Shown: positions 24,119 to 34,583, numbered from the stretch's first letter. The stretch: DNA of 64,000 nucleotides from Frondihabitans sp. 762G35 (GCF_002074055.1 NZ_CP014619.1:3257002-3321001), one strand, 5' to 3'. Made by a program: numbers and translations. Notes: a model not told the origin generated them from the sequence alone.

Positions 24119-27100
24119 GCGCGCACCCGCACCCTCCGCCGCCGCAGCACCAGCAGCAGCCCCGCCATCATGGCGAGGAGCGCCGCGCCGAGACCGGTCC
24201 AGACCCCGTTCGCGCCGGTGAAGGCGAGCCCGGGAGCGGGAGTCGGGGCAGGAGCCACGGGGGCCGTGTTCGACGACACCAGGTTCGGGTCCGTGCCCGT
24301 GGTGGGCGTCCCCGGGCCGGGCGGCACCTGGGCGGTGGCGCTCGTGACCGTGGCGGTGTTGACGATCGAGTCCGGCGCGTCGCCGGCCACGAGCGTCGTC
24401 AGACGGATCGTGCGCGTCTGCCCGACCGCGATCGCGCCGTCGAACGAGCAGCTGACGGTCGCGCCGGTGACGGCGCAGCGGACTCCCGCGCCGCTCGACG
24501 ACACGTACGACAGGCCGCGGGGCAGCCGGTCGACGACGGTCACGGCACCCGGGTCGGGCGTCGGACCGCGGTTGGTGACGGCGAGCAGGTAGTCGAGCGT
24601 CTTGCCGCGCACCGCGTCCCCGACGTGCGTCTTCCGCAGCACGAGCTGGCTGAGCGCCGGGACGCTCACCCGGTCGCTCGCCGCGTTGTTCGCCGGGTCG
24701 GAGTCGACCGTCGTGGACGACACGTCGGCGGTGTTGACGACCGCCGGGTAGGCACCGGCCGTGACGGTGGCGTTGACCACGAGGGTCGGAGCGACGGCGT
24801 TCGCGGGCAGCGTCCGGCCGAGCACGCAGGTGACCGGCGTGCCCGTCGAGCCCGCGGCTCCTGCGGTGCAGTCCCAGGCGGGGTCGCTGCCGGCGGCGTC
24901 GACCCAGGTCAGGCCGGTCGGCAGGACGTCGACGACCTTCACGCCCTCGGCGTCGGACGGACCGCCGTTGGCGACGCCCAGGCGGAACGGCACGGTCGTG
25001 CCGATCGTCGTCGGCCCGCTGTGCGTCTTCGTGATCGAGAGGTCGGCGACCGCCCCGATCACGATCGTCGAGGTCCCGGTCCCGTTCGTGCCGATGTCGG
25101 TGGTCCGCGACGACACGGCGGCCGTGTTCGTCTCCGACGAGTTCGTCAGGCCCGGGTCGATGTGCGCCGTGAGCAGGAGCCGCGGCGCGGTCGCCCCGGC
25201 CGCCAGACCCGATCCGTCGGCCGTCTCGCAGGTGACGGTCTGCGCGTCGAGGGCATCGACGACGCAGGTCCAGTCGGCGTTCGACGCGACGAAGGAGAGG
25301 CCGGCGGGCAGCGTGTCGACGACCCTCAGCGGACCGACGGCGTCGGACGGCCCGTCGTTCGTCACGGCGATCGCATAGCGCTGGTCGGTGCCCGCGTCCG
25401 CGGTCGTGACCGGGTCGCCGTTCGCGTCGACGGCGGTCTTGGTGAGCGCGAGGGACGCGTTCGCCCGCACGGTCACGTCGGCGGTGCTCGTGTCGGTGTA
25501 GCTGCCCTGCGTGTCCGTCCAGGCGACGCGCGCCGAGTTCGTCAGGACCTCCGGCTCGGCGTCCGTGCCCTGCAGGACGGACGCCGCGACGTGCGCGGTG
25601 AGAGTCAGCGTGCTGGTCCCCGGCGGGAGGAGAGCGCGCGAGCAGGTGCCCGTGGCGTCGTCGCAGGTCCACCCGGCGCCCGTGACGGAGACGATGGTCA
25701 TGCCGGCCGGCACGAGATCGGTCAGGAGCACCGACCGCGCGGCCGAGGGGCCGTCGTTGGTGACCGCCAGCGCGTAGGTGGCGTCCTGCCCGGCGACCAC
25801 CGTGGCTCCGGACGTCACCGTCTTCACGAGGTGCAGGGTGGCGCTCGACGTGATGACCGTGGGGTCGGATGCCGTTCCCGGCGTGCCGATCGACCCGGCC
25901 GGCGGGGTCGCCGTGGCCGTGTTCGTCACCGTCTGCGGGTCGAGCGAGGCGTCCGTGGTCGCGGTCACCGTGATGGGCGCGAAGTCGACGTCCACGCCGG
26001 CGGTCGCCGCCGTGTCGCAGGTGACGACCTGGCCGGCGTCGGAGCAGGTCCAGCCCGTCCCGGTCGCCGACGCGAACGTCAGGCCGTCGGGGAGGGTGTC
26101 GACGACGTGAGCGCCGTTCGCGGCGACCGAGGGGCCGGCGTTCGTGGCGACGAGCGTGTACGAGACGCTCTCACCGGCGCGGATCGCCCCGGAGGGGTGC
26201 GTCTTCGTCAGCTCGAGGTTCGTCGTGGGCGTGGAGCCGTTCGTCCAGCTCCCCGTCGTCGACGGGGCGTTGTCGGCGGATCCGGTGGCCGTGTTCGTGA
26301 CGGTGCCGGTGAGGTCGGCGGGCACGCGCGCGGTGATCGAGACGGTCGCCGTGCTGCCGCCGTCCGCCGCGGAGAGCGTCCCGGCGAGGTCGCAGCCGAC
26401 GGTCGAGGGCGGGCTCGACGTCTCCGAGCACGTCCAGGTCCCGACCGAGCTGGACGACGACAGGTAGGTGAGGCCGTTCGGGAGCGGGTCGCTGATCGAC
26501 ACGTTCCGCGCATCCGCGTCGCCGGTGTTCGTGACGCTCACCGTGAACGTCGCGGTGGAGCCGGGCACGATGTCCGGCGAGGCGAGGGTCTTCACGACCC
26601 GGAGGGTGGTGTCCGTCGCGGTGGCGGTGCTGGCCGTCGCCGTGTCGTTGCCGGGGTTCGGATCGGTCGTCGTCCCGGTCACGGTCGCCGTGTTCGAGAG
26701 GGTTCCGGTGAAGGAGCTCGCGAGCGTCCCGGTGAGGGTGATCGGCGTCGCGGGCGTGTTCGCCGCGAGATCGCTCGGGAGCGTGCACGTGACGACCCCC
26801 GCCGCGACGTCGCAGGTCCAGTCGGAGCCGCCGGTCGCGGTGACGCCGGTCACGCCGGCGGGCACCGTGTCCTTCACGACGATGTCGGCGCGCGACGTCG
26901 ACGGGCCGAGGTTCCGCACCGCCAGCTGCCACGTGACGGTCCGCCCGGCGTGGACGGCGCCCACCGACTTGGCGATCGCGAGGTCGGCTCGCTGCGCCGT
27001 CGTCACCGTGCTCGTCGCGCTGTCGTTCGAGGGGTCCGGGTCGAAGGTCGCGCCCCGGACGGTCGCGGTGTTCGTGAGGGACTCGACGGCCGCGTCGGAG

Positions 27101-30100
27101 GCGACCGCGACGCTCACCGAGATCGCCGGGAACGAGCGGCCCGAGGCGAGGGTGTCGGAGGACGCGGTCCGCGAGCACGTGAACGAGCCGTCCGACGCGG
27201 GAGTGCCGCAGCTCCAGCCGGATCCGGTCGCCCCCGTGATCGTCACGCCGGCGGGCAGCGTCGCCGGGGTGTCGGTGACCGTGAAGGGGCCGACCGCGGT
27301 GTCGGGGCCGCGGTTGGTGACGGTGATCGACCAGCCGGACACCGTGGATCCTGCGATCAGCGCCTCATCGGGCGCCTTGGCGACGGCGAGGTCGGCCGAG
27401 GCGATCGTCGTCGACGCGGTCGCCGCGGGGCCGCCGTAGGAGCCGTCGGCGTTGCCGCTCGCCCCCGTGCGATCGGTCGCGGCGGGCGTCACCCTGTTGA
27501 CCTGCGGCGTGTCCACGCCCGGGTTCGTGGTCGCGCCCGCGCCGGGTGTCGCCTGGTAGCGCAGCGTCCCGAAGGCGTTCGTGGCGAGCGGTCCGAGGTC
27601 CGACCAGACGAGCGTCTGAACGGCGCCCGAGACGGTGACCGCAGGATCCGGGACCGCGGCGAGCGCGGCGCCGTTCGTCGAGTACCGGGCCGATCCCGCG
27701 ACGTAGGTCCAGTTCGCCGGCAGCACGTCCGTGGCCGACACCGTCGCGGCCGGGGCGCCGCCGTTCGTCAGCGTGACCCCCCAGGCGAAGGGCTGGTCGA
27801 CGTAGGCGAGAGCGCCGCCCACGGCCTGCTTCGCGGCGGTGACGCGCGGGAAGGCGGGCGTGACCACGGCGGTCGCGGGCTGCGAGGGCCCGTAGGCGAC
27901 TCCTGCGCCCTCGACCGACCTGTAGGACTGCACGGTCGCCGTGTTCGTCAGCCCGGCGGTGTGGAGATTCGCCGACCCGGTCAGGGTTGCGCGGTAGGTG
28001 TAGGTCTTCGAGGCTCCCTTGGCGATGGTGACGCCAGACCACGTGATCGTGCCGCCGCCGTTCGCACCGGCGCCGCTGAGCGTTGCGTTCGACGCGAGGG
28101 AGGCGGTGTCGACGACGACCCCGTCGGGGACCTGGTCGGTCACGACGGTGTCGAAGGCGCCGCTGGTGTTCGCGGTGTTGTCGTTCGTCGCGGTCACCGT
28201 GTACGTGAAGGTGTCTCCGGGCTGCGGGGTGCCGGTGCTGACGCCCTTGACGATCGTGACCGCGGGCGTCGTCACCGTGCTCGTGACCGTCGCCGACGTG
28301 GCGTTCTGGTCGGAGGGCGAGGTGACGGACGTCGGGTCGCCCTTGTCGGTCGCGTTCCAGGTCAGCGTCGAGCCGTTCGTGACCTGCGTGCCGCGGGCGA
28401 TCCCCACGGTGGTGGACAGCTTCGCGGTGAACGACACCGCGAGGGTGTGACCGCCCGGGGCCGCGGCGACCGTGCCGAACGACCAGCCGACGGTGGTGCG
28501 TCCGCCCGCGGTCGCCGGCGTGAGCGCCACGCAGGTCACGGGCGAACCGTCGACCGTGCACGTCGGCGTCCCGGTGACGGTGAGACCGGCCGGGAGCCTG
28601 TCGGTGAGCGCGACGTTGTAGAGGTTGACGTTCGCAGGCACGGTGGCGGTCAGACCGTAGACGAGCGAGTCGCCGGCGGCCACGGTCGGTGCGCTGACAG
28701 ACTTCGCGATCGTGGGCGCGGTCACGCTGACGGTCGCCGTGGCGAGGGCCCCGACGACGCTCTCGTTCGCCGTGCTGATGCCGCCGTCGGCGAGGGTCGA
28801 GGTCACGACGTTCGCGGTGTTCGTGTACGACTGCTTGCCGGCCGCGTTCGGGTCGACGGTCGCGGTGATCGTGAGCGCCGAGGACGCCCCGGCCGGGAGG
28901 TCGCCGATCGAGAAACCGGTCAGGGTGGTTCCCGTCGGGCAGCCCTGGCTCGTCGCCGTCTGCGTCGTGCCGGTTCCCGCGGTGGGCGTGATGGACGTGA
29001 CACCCGGGGGCAGGGTGCCGTACGCCGTGAAGGTCAGGCCGGCGGGCAGGCAGTCGACGAGCTGGGTGTCGTGTCCCGTGGGGCTGCCGGCGGCGTTGCC
29101 CGGACGGAGGGTGAAGACGACGTCCTGCCCGGCTCCGACGTTGGTGGCCGGGTTCGCGGTCTTCACGAGCGTCGGCGCAGGAGCCACGACCGTGACGCTC
29201 TTCGTCGCCGTCCTCGGCGGCACGGCCGCCGCTCCGGTGTCCCCCGACACCGTGCTGGTGAACGTGGCGGTGTTGACCTTCGCGCCGAGGGCCGCGCCGG
29301 GGGCGACGCGGAGACCCGTGACCGTGACGAAGAAGACCTTCGCGCTCCCGGCTCCCGCCGTGAAGTTGTCGTAGCTCGCGGGGAAGGTGAGGGTGCCGGT
29401 GGCGCTCAGGGTGAACGAGGCGCCGCCGAAGGAGAACGTGCCGGGACCCTGCGTCGTGCCGTCGGGCAGGGTGGCGACGTAGGCGGTCGCGGCCGTCGTC
29501 TCGATGCCGGTCGGCAGCGCATCCGCGAGCACGCCCCGGTAGACGGAGCTCTGCGCCGGGACCGTGACGCCGTAGGTGTAGGAGACGTTCTCCCCGCCGA
29601 CGGCCTGGTTCGCGGCGTCGTTGCCCGTCTCGGCGATCGAGGTGACTCCGGTCTTCGTGACGGCCGCGTCGGGCACGGTGAGCGTCGCGGAGTCGTTCGC
29701 TTGCGGTGCGTTGGCGTCGGCGCTGTGCGTCCGGTCGAGCGAGGAGGCGGTGTAGAACTGCGTCGTCCCGCCGTTCGGCGTCCCGTCGCTGTTCTGAGCG
29801 GTGAACGACGTCACCGAGGCGTCGTTGGTGAGGGCCGTCGACACGCTCACGCCCTGCGGGACCGTGACCGAGTACGTGACAGCGCTCGAGCCGGTCGCTC
29901 GGACGGTGGGGATCGTCCACACGATCACGGACGCGCTGCCGTGGGCCGGGTCGATCCCGGCGGGGGGCGTGTCGGAGCAGACGCCCGAGTCGGACACGGC
30001 GGAGACGTCCGAGCAGGTGATACCGGGCGGGAGCGCGTCCCAGACGGTGACGGCGTTCACGTCGCGGGCGTTCCCCGCGGCCGCGGTCCCGAGGTTCGAG

Positions 30101-32457
30101 ACGCTCAGCGAGAATCCGACGACGGAGCCCTCGCGGGCGGTCGCGGCTTTCACCGGCTGGGCGACGGGGTCGGTGCTGTCCGAGACGATGGTCTTGGCCA
30201 GACCGACCTGCGGGGCGGGGGCGACGCGGAAGCCGGCGCTGTCCCGGAGCGCCAGCGCGGCTCCCGCCGTGTTCGCCTGACGGTACTTCATCAGGTTGTC
30301 GACGAGATCAGGAGCCGCGGCCTGGGTCTTGGCGGTGGTCACGGTCGCGCTCAGGTAGAGGACGGCGACGGCGCCCTTGGCGACGAAGAGACCCCGCTGC
30401 CCCGGCTGCGTCGTCCCGAGGTCCCAGACGGGCGCGCCGGCCGTCGACCGGACGGTGTCGACGGCGACCTGGTCGGCGGGGAGCGTGTTCGCCCCGCCGA
30501 GGGCGTAGTCCTGGCCCGCGACGGGCGTCGTCGGAAGCGACAGGTTCGCCGGGAGGAGGTCGGTGATGCGGGCGTTCCGCGTGATGGTGTCGGCGGAGAA
30601 GTTCACCGTCAGCTCGAAGCAGACGCGGTCGCCCAGCTGGAAGATCGGGCCGGTCGCCGTCGTCGACGCCGTGTACGAGCCCGCTTGCGCTGCGCAGTCC
30701 GTGGCCGTCGCGACGTTCTGGCGGGCGAGGATCTTCTTGCTGATCGAGGGGGCCACGGTCGACTTCGACGCGCGGGAGTCGTCCGTCACGTCGACCGTGG
30801 CCGGCGTCTGGCCGGTCGCGGGCACCGCGGTCGAGCGGCCGGCGATGGAGACTCTGTTCGTGAAGGAGTCCCCGACCGCCGTGGGCTGCCCGGCGCGCGG
30901 CGTCCCCGAGTAGGCCGTGCGCATCAGCACGTTGTAGCCGATGTGCACGGCGGTGTCCGGCGCGTGCGGCTGGTCCGTCGGCACCAGCGTCAGCGTGAAC
31001 TCGCCGGTGGACGCGTCGTAGGCGAGGTTCGTCGCCGCAGCGTTCGTGATCGTCGCCTGCGAGCCCGTCCAGACGGACGGGGCGCAGTCGGCCGGGATCG
31101 GATCGCCCGACGTCGGAGTCCCCGCGGGGACGGCCGGGCAGAGTCCGTCGTCGAGGACGTCGGTGATCGTCATCCCGTCGTCGGAGACGTACTCGCTCGA
31201 CCGCACGAGGAGGTCGTACGGACTGAGCTGACCGGCCGAGAACGTCGGATCGGTCGACTTCACGATCGACAGGTCGGAGGCCTTGACGGTGACGGAGTCG
31301 GTCGCGGAGACGGCCGTCGAGGCTCCGGACGCCACGGCTCCGGTGTACGTGCCGGTGGCGACGACGGCGTTGGTGAAGGCCTGGGCGTCGCCCGTCTGGC
31401 GTGTGAGCGGTCCGGAGTTGTTGTCGAGGTTCGCCGTCTGGTCGCCGGAGGTGGCGGTCGGGCGGGGGCCGGTCCAGGTGTCGGTGTTGGCCCGGAGCGG
31501 GACCGCCGCGTAGTAGGAGACGGTGACGGGCGCCGCCGCCGTCAGCTGGCCGATCGACCAGGTGACCTTCGTGTAGACCCCGGCCGGGCGACCGACGGGG
31601 TTCGTGACCGTGTCGACCGACACGGGAGCGGGGCAGTCGGACGACGCCAGCGCGGTCGGAACGGTCTGGTCGAGGCGGTTCGCGCCGGGGTACTCGACGA
31701 CGCCTGTGGTCGTGTGGTCGACGGCGCCGCAGCCGAGGAACTCCAGGCCCGCCGGCAGATAGTCGACCACCGTGACGGCGTTCGTCGGGTTCGACGCCGT
31801 GTTCCGCACGGTGAACGAGTACTTCGTCGGCTGGTCGTGCACGCCGCGCATCAGTTCGTGCTCGGGGCTCGGCTCCGTCTTCGTCACGGCGAGCGCCGAC
31901 ACCGTCGTGGTGCTGCTCGAGGCGGTCGCACTATCGGTGAACGACCCGGGCACGACCGTGTTCGAGGCGTCGAACTTCGGCAGCATCCGGGCGTCGGAGT
32001 TCGCGTACGCGGCGGCCTGGCCCGTCACGGTCGAGCCGACGGGGAACACGGCCGGATCCGGCTGCACCGAGAACGAGATCGATTCGGTGTCGTCGGAGGA
32101 GAGGTCGGAGACGTTCGACCAGACGAGCACCTGGTGCGTGACCGCCGGGGGGCCCGCCTGGTCGGTGATCGTGACGATGGTCGGCTCGCCCGTTGAGGCG
32201 CCCGCGGAGCCGGCGACGTAGGCCACGCCGGTGGGGAGTTCGTAGCGGTACGAGAGGTTGTACTCGTCGGTGGTCGACGGGTTGGACGCCGACAGGGTGA
32301 CCGACACCGGGGCTCCGGCCAGGATGCTCGGGGACGCCGTCGCCGTGAGCGTCATCGTCGTCGCGGCGGACGCGGCCGTGAGCGGCACGGCGACGAGCCC
32401 CGCGGCGAGGAGGAGGATGGACAGACCTCCGGCGAGGAACCGGGTGATGCCCTTCAC
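24115..32457 (-). CDS. Giant DUF11-repeat surface protein with LAFTG sorting signal
   Basis: Wall-anchored protein of about 2780 residues. A signal peptide follows GTG 32457 (KGITRFLAGG, hydrophobic core, AASA near residue 31). The body is a chain of about 17 modules, each opening with a K-T/S/K motif such as LAVTKTEP, LSIVKSTD, LELTKTHP or LHLVKTVT and usually closing with TNTA; this is the DUF11/isopeptide-like beta-sandwich pattern of adhesins. The end is a Pro-rich spacer, LAFTG (2744-2748), a hydrophobic helix and RRRRVRVRA: a class E sortase substrate. An ATG at 32658 in the same frame would add 67 atypical residues and is rejected. Likely role: cell-surface stalk or adhesin. Confidence 0.9.
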   Translation of the reverse strand: MKGITRFLAGGLSILLLAAGLVAVPLTAASAATTMTLTATASPSILAGAPVSVTLSASNPSTTDEYNLSYRYELPTGVAYVAGSAGASTGEPTIVTITDQAGPPAVTHQVLVWSNVSDLSSDDTESISFSVQPDPAVFPVGSTVTGQAAAYANSDARMLPKFDASNTVVPGSFTDSATASSSTTTVSALAVTKTEPSPEHELMRGVHDQPTKYSFTVRNTASNPTNAVTVVDYLPAGLEFLGCGAVDHTTTGVVEYPGANRLDQTVPTALASSDCPAPVSVDTVTNPVGRPAGVYTKVTWSIGQLTAAAPVTVSYYAAVPLRANTDTWTGPRPTATSGDQTANLDNNSGPLTRQTGDAQAFTNAVVATGTYTGAVASGASTAVSATDSVTVKASDLSIVKSTDPTFSAGQLSPYDLLVRSSEYVSDDGMTITDVLDDGLCPAVPAGTPTSGDPIPADCAPSVWTGSQATITNAAATNLAYDASTGEFTLTLVPTDQPHAPDTAVHIGYNVLMRTAYSGTPRAGQPTAVGDSFTNRVSIAGRSTAVPATGQTPATVDVTDDSRASKSTVAPSISKKILARQNVATATDCAAQAGSYTASTTATGPIFQLGDRVCFELTVNFSADTITRNARITDLLPANLSLPTTPVAGQDYALGGANTLPADQVAVDTVRSTAGAPVWDLGTTQPGQRGLFVAKGAVAVLYLSATVTTAKTQAAAPDLVDNLMKYRQANTAGAALALRDSAGFRVAPAPQVGLAKTIVSDSTDPVAQPVKAATAREGSVVGFSLSVSNLGTAAAGNARDVNAVTVWDALPPGITCSDVSAVSDSGVCSDTPPAGIDPAHGSASVIVWTIPTVRATGSSAVTYSVTVPQGVSVSTALTNDASVTSFTAQNSDGTPNGGTTQFYTASSLDRTHSADANAPQANDSATLTVPDAAVTKTGVTSIAETGNDAANQAVGGENVSYTYGVTVPAQSSVYRGVLADALPTGIETTAATAYVATLPDGTTQGPGTFSFGGASFTLSATGTLTFPASYDNFTAGAGSAKVFFVTVTGLRVAPGAALGAKVNTATFTSTVSGDTGAAAVPPRTATKSVTVVAPAPTLVKTANPATNVGAGQDVVFTLRPGNAAGSPTGHDTQLVDCLPAGLTFTAYGTLPPGVTSITPTAGTGTTQTATSQGCPTGTTLTGFSIGDLPAGASSALTITATVDPNAAGKQSYTNTANVVTSTLADGGISTANESVVGALATATVSVTAPTIAKSVSAPTVAAGDSLVYGLTATVPANVNLYNVALTDRLPAGLTVTGTPTCTVDGSPVTCVALTPATAGGRTTVGWSFGTVAAAPGGHTLAVSFTAKLSTTVGIARGTQVTNGSTLTWNATDKGDPTSVTSPSDQNATSATVTSTVTTPAVTIVKGVSTGTPQPGDTFTYTVTATNDNTANTSGAFDTVVTDQVPDGVVVDTASLASNATLSGAGANGGGTITWSGVTIAKGASKTYTYRATLTGSANLHTAGLTNTATVQSYRSVEGAGVAYGPSQPATAVVTPAFPRVTAAKQAVGGALAYVDQPFAWGVTLTNGGAPAATVSATDVLPANWTYVAGSARYSTNGAALAAVPDPAVTVSGAVQTLVWSDLGPLATNAFGTLRYQATPGAGATTNPGVDTPQVNRVTPAATDRTGASGNADGSYGGPAATASTTIASADLAVAKAPDEALIAGSTVSGWSITVTNRGPDTAVGPFTVTDTPATLPAGVTITGATGSGWSCGTPASDGSFTCSRTASSDTLASGRSFPAISVSVAVASDAAVESLTNTATVRGATFDPDPSNDSATSTVTTAQRADLAIAKSVGAVHAGRTVTWQLAVRNLGPSTSRADIVVKDTVPAGVTGVTATGGSDWTCDVAAGVVTCTLPSDLAANTPATPITLTGTLASSFTGTLSNTATVTGTTTDPNPGNDTATASTATATDTTLRVVKTLASPDIVPGSTATFTVSVTNTGDADARNVSISDPLPNGLTYLSSSSSVGTWTCSETSSPPSTVGCDLAGTLSAADGGSTATVSITARVPADLTGTVTNTATGSADNAPSTTGSWTNGSTPTTNLELTKTHPSGAIRAGESVSYTLVATNAGPSVAANGAHVVDTLPDGLTFASATGTGWTCSDAGQVVTCDTAATAGVDVDFAPITVTATTDASLDPQTVTNTATATPPAGSIGTPGTASDPTVITSSATLHLVKTVTSGATVVAGQDATYALAVTNDGPSAARSVLLTDLVPAGMTIVSVTGAGWTCDDATGTCSRALLPPGTSTLTLTAHVAASVLQGTDAEPEVLTNSARVAWTDTQGSYTDTSTADVTVRANASLALTKTAVDANGDPVTTADAGTDQRYAIAVTNDGPSDAVGPLRVVDTLPAGLSFVASNADWTCVVDALDAQTVTCETADGSGLAAGATAPRLLLTAHIDPGLTNSSETNTAAVSSRTTDIGTNGTGTSTIVIGAVADLSITKTHSGPTTIGTTVPFRLGVANGGPSDAEGVKVVDVLPTGLTWVDAAGSDPAWDCTAGAAGSTGTPVTCVLGRTLPANAVAPTLVVNATVTAGAYPAVVNTADVSSTTVDSDPANNAASDRVSVPALSQLVLRKTHVGDAVRGKTLDYLLAVTNRGPTPDPGAVTVVDRLPRGLSYVSSSGAGVRCAVTGATVSCSFDGAIAVGQTRTIRLTTLVAGDAPDSIVNTATVTSATAQVPPGPGTPTTGTDPNLVSSNTAPVAPAPTPAPGLAFTGANGVWTGLGAALLAMMAGLLLVLRRRRVRVRA

Positions 32458-32707
32458 AGGAGACCGCTGACAGCGCGGCGTGCGGAGGTCGCAGCGGAGG
32501 ACGCGGCGCGCACCCCGGCATAGGGTGCTGGCTGGAAGGTCATGATCGGTCCCTCGACGTCGCGGCGGTGCGGGCAGGATCCGCGGTGGTCTCGGGAACG
32601 AGGTCGTCCGCGGCTCCTGCTGGTCATTCTGTGGGTGAATGTCTTGCCTGTCGAGCATTTCGCATTATCGAATTACTGTCTCCACCCCCGTTCGGGGCAC
32701 CCGCGAC
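32458..32707 (-). other. Upstream region of the giant surface gene
   Basis: A 250-base gap that is locally AT-richer than its surroundings (32620-32690). On the minus strand it contains GATAAT (32664-32669), a good -10 without a recognisable -35, which would give a leader of about 200 bases before GTG 32457. No small gene is supported. No Shine-Dalgarno stands before GTG 32457. Confidence 0.4.
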
Positions 32708-33916
32708 CTAGCTGACGAGCCAGGCGCGGGCCGTGCCGACGAGGGCGGCGACGCCGTTGGCCAGGGTGGGCCGCTCGACCGGGTGGTAGCTCGGCGAGTG
32801 GTTCGACGGGAGCGAACCCACGACGGACGCGATGCCTGCCATGCCCTGCGCCCCGGCGAACAGGGCCGGGTCCGCTCCGCCGAGGAGCCAGAAGACGATC
32901 GGCGCACCGGCCGCCGTCGCGAGCACCTGCACGTCCTCGCTGCTCGGCAGGGGGCCGGGATCCATCACGCGGCCCTCCCCCACGACGGCCTCGAGGGCCG
33001 GCCGCGCCCGCTCGCAGGCGTCGACGTCGGTGACGAGGGTGGGCGACGACTCCTCGAGGATCAGCTCGGGGAGCCTCGGGGCTCCTGCCGCCTCCGCCTC
33101 GGCGTTCACGATGCGCGTGATCGAGGCGAGGACGCGATCGCGGACGGCCGGGTCGTAGGTGCGGGCGTTCACGAGCAGGGTGGCCGTCTCGGGGATGATG
33201 TTGTGCTTCGTACCCGCGTTCACGGCTCCGACCGTGACCACTGCGACCTGGGAGGCGGACGTCTCGCGCGCCACGATCGTCTGCAACCGCAGGATCGTCG
33301 CGGCCGCGATCACCACGGGGTCGACCGTCGTCTCGGGGCGCGATCCGTGCCCGCCGCGGCCGAAGATCGTCACCCGCATCGAGTCGGTGGCCGCCCACAT
33401 CGGGCCGGGAGTGAGGCCCATGGTCCCGGCCGGGAGCGGCGCGACGTGCTGGCCGAGGACGACGTCCGGTCGGGGCAGCCTCGCCACGATCCCGTCGTCG
33501 ATCATCGCCCGAGCGCCCTTCGCGAGCTCCTCGGCCGGCTGGAACACGGCGACGACGGTTCCCCGCCAGTCGTCCGCCTCGGCGAGCTCCTCGGCCGCAC
33601 CGATCAGGCACGCCACGTGGACGTCGTGTCCGCACGCGTGCGACACGCCCGCGACGGTGCTCGAGTACGGCAGGCCGGTCTCCTCCTGCACCGGCAGGGC
33701 GTCCATGTCGGCGCGCAGCCAGACGGTGGGGCCGGAGCCGCAGGTCAGGACCCCGACCACGCCCGTCCCCGCGATCCCCTCCTCGACCGTGAAGCCGAGG
33801 TCGCGGAGCGCTCGGGCGGCGATCCCCGCCGTCCGCGTCTCGGCGAACGAGACCTCCGGGTGGCGGTGCAGATCCTCGTAGATCTCGACGACTCTCGACT
33901 CGCGCGCTGCGTCCAT
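32708..33916 (-). CDS. M20-family amidohydrolase
   Basis: Metal-dependent amidohydrolase of 402 residues related to hippurate hydrolase and N-acyl-amino-acid or IAA-conjugate amidases. Metal and catalytic motifs are present: LRADMDALPVQE, HACGHDVH, VFQPAEE, the dimerisation-domain GGHGSRPE, and the final SPSYHP histidine segment. No signal peptide, so it is cytoplasmic. ATG 33916 is seven bases after TACCGT (33924-33929), a leaderless arrangement. It stands alone, with other minus-strand genes on both sides. The substrate is not predictable within the family. Confidence 0.9.
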   Translation of the reverse strand: MDAARESRVVEIYEDLHRHPEVSFAETRTAGIAARALRDLGFTVEEGIAGTGVVGVLTCGSGPTVWLRADMDALPVQEETGLPYSSTVAGVSHACGHDVHVACLIGAAEELAEADDWRGTVVAVFQPAEELAKGARAMIDDGIVARLPRPDVVLGQHVAPLPAGTMGLTPGPMWAATDSMRVTIFGRGGHGSRPETTVDPVVIAAATILRLQTIVARETSASQVAVVTVGAVNAGTKHNIIPETATLLVNARTYDPAVRDRVLASITRIVNAEAEAAGAPRLPELILEESSPTLVTDVDACERARPALEAVVGEGRVMDPGPLPSSEDVQVLATAAGAPIVFWLLGGADPALFAGAQGMAGIASVVGSLPSNHSPSYHPVERPTLANGVAALVGTARAWLVS

Positions 33917-33923
33917 GGGCGCC

Positions 33924-33929
33924 ACGGTA
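33924..33929 (-). promoter_or_regulatory. -10 element of the M20 gene, leaderless start
   Basis: TACCGT on the minus strand, seven bases before ATG 33916. No clear -35 is visible. Confidence 0.4.
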
Positions 33930-33977
33930 GTCCTCTCCGGCGTCCGACCCGAAGGCGTTCCGCGCCGCACGGGGCGC

Positions 33978-34583
33978 CTAGGTCGCCGGGAGGACCGCCG
34001 ACACGGTGATGAGCTTCACGGTGTCGCTCGAGCAGCCCGTGAGGCCCGGGAGAGCGACGTAGAGCGGTTTCGAGGAGCCGGGCGGGGTGATGCTGATTCC
34101 CGTCGCGGCGCGTGGGACGCAGGTCGACGACGGGTAGTTGAGAGCCTGCGTGATCCTGATCGGGATGATGGCCGTTCCCCGGGGCGGCAGGGTGACGGTC
34201 GGATGCGCGACCTCCTCGTTCCGCTGCGACGGAGAACCGATCGCCGGTCCGCCCGCCGCGGCGACGAGGGCGACGGACGGCCACCCCGTGAGCACGCACG
34301 ACGTCGCCGAGGTGTTCGTCACGACGACGTCGGGGAGGATCGACCCGGCGGCTCCCCCGTCGCCGCTCGAGACGGCTCCGGACAGCTCGTCACCGGCGCA
34401 GGCGGAGGAGCGGAAGCTCGGGACCGTGGAGGACGCCCTCGGCGTCGTCCCGTCGGTCGCGGTGGGCACGCCGGCGGAAGAGCATCCCGCCAGGGTCATC
34501 GCGACCGCGAACGCGACTCCGGCAGCCGTGAGACGTGCCCGAGGGAGCGTGAGGCGTGCACGCGGGAGGAGGGGCCTGGTCAT
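33978..34583 (-). CDS. DUF4232 lipoprotein, downstream of the kinase
   Basis: Exported lipoprotein of 201 residues. The signal ends in the lipobox MTLAGC with C34. Residues about 65-200 form a DUF4232 domain: LPDVVVTNTSATSCVLTGWPSVALV at its start, PTVTLPPRGTAIIPIRI in the middle and two late Cys (in SSTCVP and LTGCSS) that could pair. ATG 34583 overlaps the histidine kinase stop as ATGA, so its production is coupled to the sensor. AAAGGA also precedes it. A second DUF4232 lipoprotein lies on the other side of the two-component genes. Function unknown; a cell-surface partner or target of the sensor is a fair inference. Confidence 0.85.
   Translation of the reverse strand: MTRPLLPRARLTLPRARLTAAGVAFAVAMTLAGCSSAGVPTATDGTTPRASSTVPSFRSSACAGDELSGAVSSGDGGAAGSILPDVVVTNTSATSCVLTGWPSVALVAAAGGPAIGSPSQRNEEVAHPTVTLPPRGTAIIPIRITQALNYPSSTCVPRAATGISITPPGSSKPLYVALPGLTGCSSDTVKLITVSAVLPAT

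Noticed and set aside
23740-32196. Open reading frame of about 2800 codons on the strand opposite the giant surface gene
   Set aside because: It is the mirror of the GTC/ACC-rich codons of the DUF11 array. Its translation is a low-complexity Arg/Gly/Val mixture with no domain, and the minus-strand frame has a signal peptide, repeats and sorting signal.
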